Below are positions 62,595 through 64,000 of a stretch of DNA of 64,000 nucleotides, one piece after another. The stretch is from CBDANZ01 sp965197865 (GTDB taxonomy: Bacteria > Acidobacteriota > Vicinamibacteria > Vicinamibacterales > CAVVIG01): the NCBI GenBank assembly GCA_965197865.1, contig CBDANZ010000003.1, positions 1 through 64,000 on the forward strand, written 5' to 3'. A program made the translations under genes and the position numbers. Below the pieces are notes generated by a model. It was not told the origin of the DNA, did no database searches, and saw only the letters and a list, made by a program, of their open reading frames with translations. Position 1 is the stretch's first letter. Each line of letters opens with the position of its first letter.

Positions 62595-63237
62595 TCACCC
62601 GTCCTGCGGCGCCGACGGCATGCTCATCAATAATCCCCGCCCGAACAAGTACAGGACCGTAGCAGTGGCGACATGCCAAAGAAAGTGCGTGCCGAGCGGG
62701 AACCACGAGCAGACGGCGTTGTCCATGGTCCGAAAGGAAACAGCCGCGGCAAAGACTCCAGCGCCGGCCAGTAGGGTGTACCGCTCGCGTGGCTGCGCGC
62801 GGTAGTGGTATACCCCGAGGCCCGCACGTCAAGAGGAATGCGAGCGCGTACATCAGCGAACCGTTGAGCGCTTCTTGAAACTGACGACCGACCAGCGAAG
62901 CGGCAAGCAGTCCCGCCAGGATCCAGACCGCGGTTCCCGCCGTGGTCCGCAGGATCGTCCGACTGTAAAGCCAGAGGAACGACAGTTGGAACAAGAAGAT
63001 CGGCGCTTCGTCGAGGAGCCGCGCCCAGAACGTGGCGAATGTATGAAACAGCCCGCTGCCGACCGCGATCGCAATCGCCAGAGCGGCAAGGAACCGACCG
63101 CCGGGCCTCGCCGGCCGGGCTCGGCCAGCGACGCGCCAGAGCGCCCACGCGGCCACGAGGTACGCAAGATTGGTGACCGCGTTGACCGGCTCGGACCAGA
63201 GCCCAGGGCCCGTGCGCTCGCAGTAAAGATCGATCAT
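62595..63237 (-). pseudogene. Ceramidase-family membrane hydrolase, frameshifted
   Basis: ATG 63237: MIDLYCERTGPGLWSEPVNA VTNLAYLVAAW is the ceramidase (PF05875) start; GSGLFHTFATFWARLLDEAP holds metal-site residues. Around 62817-62830 one extra base shifts the frame; the natural continuation GVYHYRAQPRERYTLLAGAG, FRTMDNAVCSWFPLGTHFLW HVATA lies in another frame and ends SAPQDG and TGA. All seven helices are recoverable when joined, so a single indel (or sequencing error) inactivates it. Confidence 0.75.
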
Positions 63238-63356
63238 TGGGCGACCCGACTTAAGACACCATAGTAGTTCCACGCGCCGACCCGTGCGTCGCGCTAAACT
63301 CCCGTGTTGTAAGATTCGCCTCGAATGCACCAGCGCGCCGTTCGCGTAGGTCAAAC

Positions 63357-64000
63357 GTGACGCGCCTGGAGTCTGAGGTCGCGCCCACCGCTTTACTCCA
63401 GCACGACGTCCCGGGCGTCGTTTGGTCGTGGGCCTTCTACGACTGGGCGAACTCTGCCTTCGCGACACTGGTCGGCACCTTCATCTACGCAACCTACTTC
63501 ACGCAGGCGATGGCGCCCGATGAGTTGACGGGCACCACCTGGTGGTCGCGGGCGGTCGCGCTGAGCGCGATCCTCACGGCCTTCCTTTCGCCCATCCTCG
63601 GTGTAGCCGCGGATCGAGCCGGGGCGCACAAGCGGTTCCTCGCGGTGACTACGGTGCTCTGCATCGGCGCCACCACGCTGCTCGCGTTCGTGCCACCGAG
63701 CCTGTCGAACGCGGCGTTTCTGGCGCTCGCGCTTTACATTGTTGCCAACGTTTCTTTTGAAACTGGCTACGTGTTCTACAACTCGTTTCTGCCGACCATC
63801 GCCTCTCCCGAACGGATCGGCCGTGTGTCGGGCTACGGGTGGGGACTCGGTTACGTGGGCGGCCTCGTGTGCATGGGCATCGCGCTGGTGGGCTTCGTAC
63901 GGCCGGAGGTCCCATGGTTCGGCCTCCCCACCGAGGAAGGGTTCAACGTCCGGGCAACCAATTTGCTCGTGGCCGTCTGGTTCTCGGTTTTCGCCCTTCC
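63357..64000 (+). CDS. MFS transporter, UMF1 type (3' end outside window)
   Basis: Open from GTG 63357 (MTRLESEVAPTALLQHDVPG) to the window end, 214 codons. It shows WSWAFYDWANSAFATLVGTF IYATYF, the DWANSAF signature of UMF1-family (Atg22-like) permeases, then paired helices with GVAADRAGAHKRFL between segments 2 and 3 and ERIGRVSGYGWGLGYVGGL. It runs divergently from the ceramidase-hydrolase pair, with about 120 bp between starts. Confidence 0.87.
   Translation, partial: MTRLESEVAPTALLQHDVPGVVWSWAFYDWANSAFATLVGTFIYATYFTQAMAPDELTGTTWWSRAVALSAILTAFLSPILGVAADRAGAHKRFLAVTTVLCIGATTLLAFVPPSLSNAAFLALALYIVANVSFETGYVFYNSFLPTIASPERIGRVSGYGWGLGYVGGLVCMGIALVGFVRPEVPWFGLPTEEGFNVRATNLLVAVWFSVFAL

Overview
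The window is high-GC, mosaic chromosomal DNA of a Gram-negative bacterium. The diderm evidence is an outer-membrane porin C-terminus, lipoproteins and a periplasmic Fe3+ binding protein. Gene content (Mrp-DUF971 fusion, amidase-CHRD fusion, BON protein, penicillin acylase, ceramidase, paired 18-bp palindromic intergenic repeats) would suit an Acidobacteriota-like soil or marine organism. That placement is an inference of modest confidence; no rRNA or marker gene is present.

Layout. 1-3.8 kb: Fe3+ ABC transporter operon (fbpC-fbpA-fbpB). 3.8-9.0 kb: insertion-sequence debris, two divergent DUF4102-type tyrosine recombinases, and a tRNA/tmRNA-3'-end-like attachment site. 9.0-22.6 kb: an accessory island on the + strand that is the main item of interest. 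It holds two sister GKTHT P-loop ATPases, a wHTH-PLD nuclease-like protein, a HerA-like ATPase, a wHTH-like protein, an exocyclic-amino DNA methyltransferase, a C2H2 zinc-finger protein, a coiled-coil protein, an Hsp70-like ATPase with C-terminal cysteines and a PD-(D/E)XK/DUF6602-like protein. 22.6-31.5 kb: nested IS481, IS5 and IS3 elements, HugZ, a truncated methyltransferase, a coiled-coil protein, an inverted copy of the attachment-like site, a HEPN-motif protein and an IS6 element. 31.5-41.5 kb: katG, broken esterase, penicillin acylase, IS256 element, lipoprotein and MATE/ANKH-like exporter. 41.5-44.1 kb: oxidative pentose phosphate operon with zwf and ppgK reduced to stubs. 44.1-52.2 kb: amidase-CHRD, BON, DUF1772, secreted hypothetical, broken Rieske protein and Mrp. 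52.3-64 kb: porin and lectin-like fragments, IS3, a small lipoprotein, a trehalose-synthase-like glycosyltransferase cleanly interrupted by an IS1182-type IS, AlaX, a GH15 pseudogene carrying a related MITE, an alpha/beta hydrolase, a frameshifted ceramidase and an MFS transporter running off the end.

How the island may work. Stops and starts overlap by 1-19 nt at most junctions from 9.3 to 16.3 kb and again from 16.9 to 20.8 kb, so two co-directional transcription units are likely. DNA methylation, HerA translocation, GKTHT ATPases and a PLD active site together resemble BREX/DISARM-type defence logic. The zinc-finger, coiled-coil and Hsp70 module is not part of any such system that I recognise. 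Decay of zwf, ppgK, the glycosyltransferase and GH15, plus more than a dozen IS remnants, shows a region undergoing heavy transposition and gene loss.
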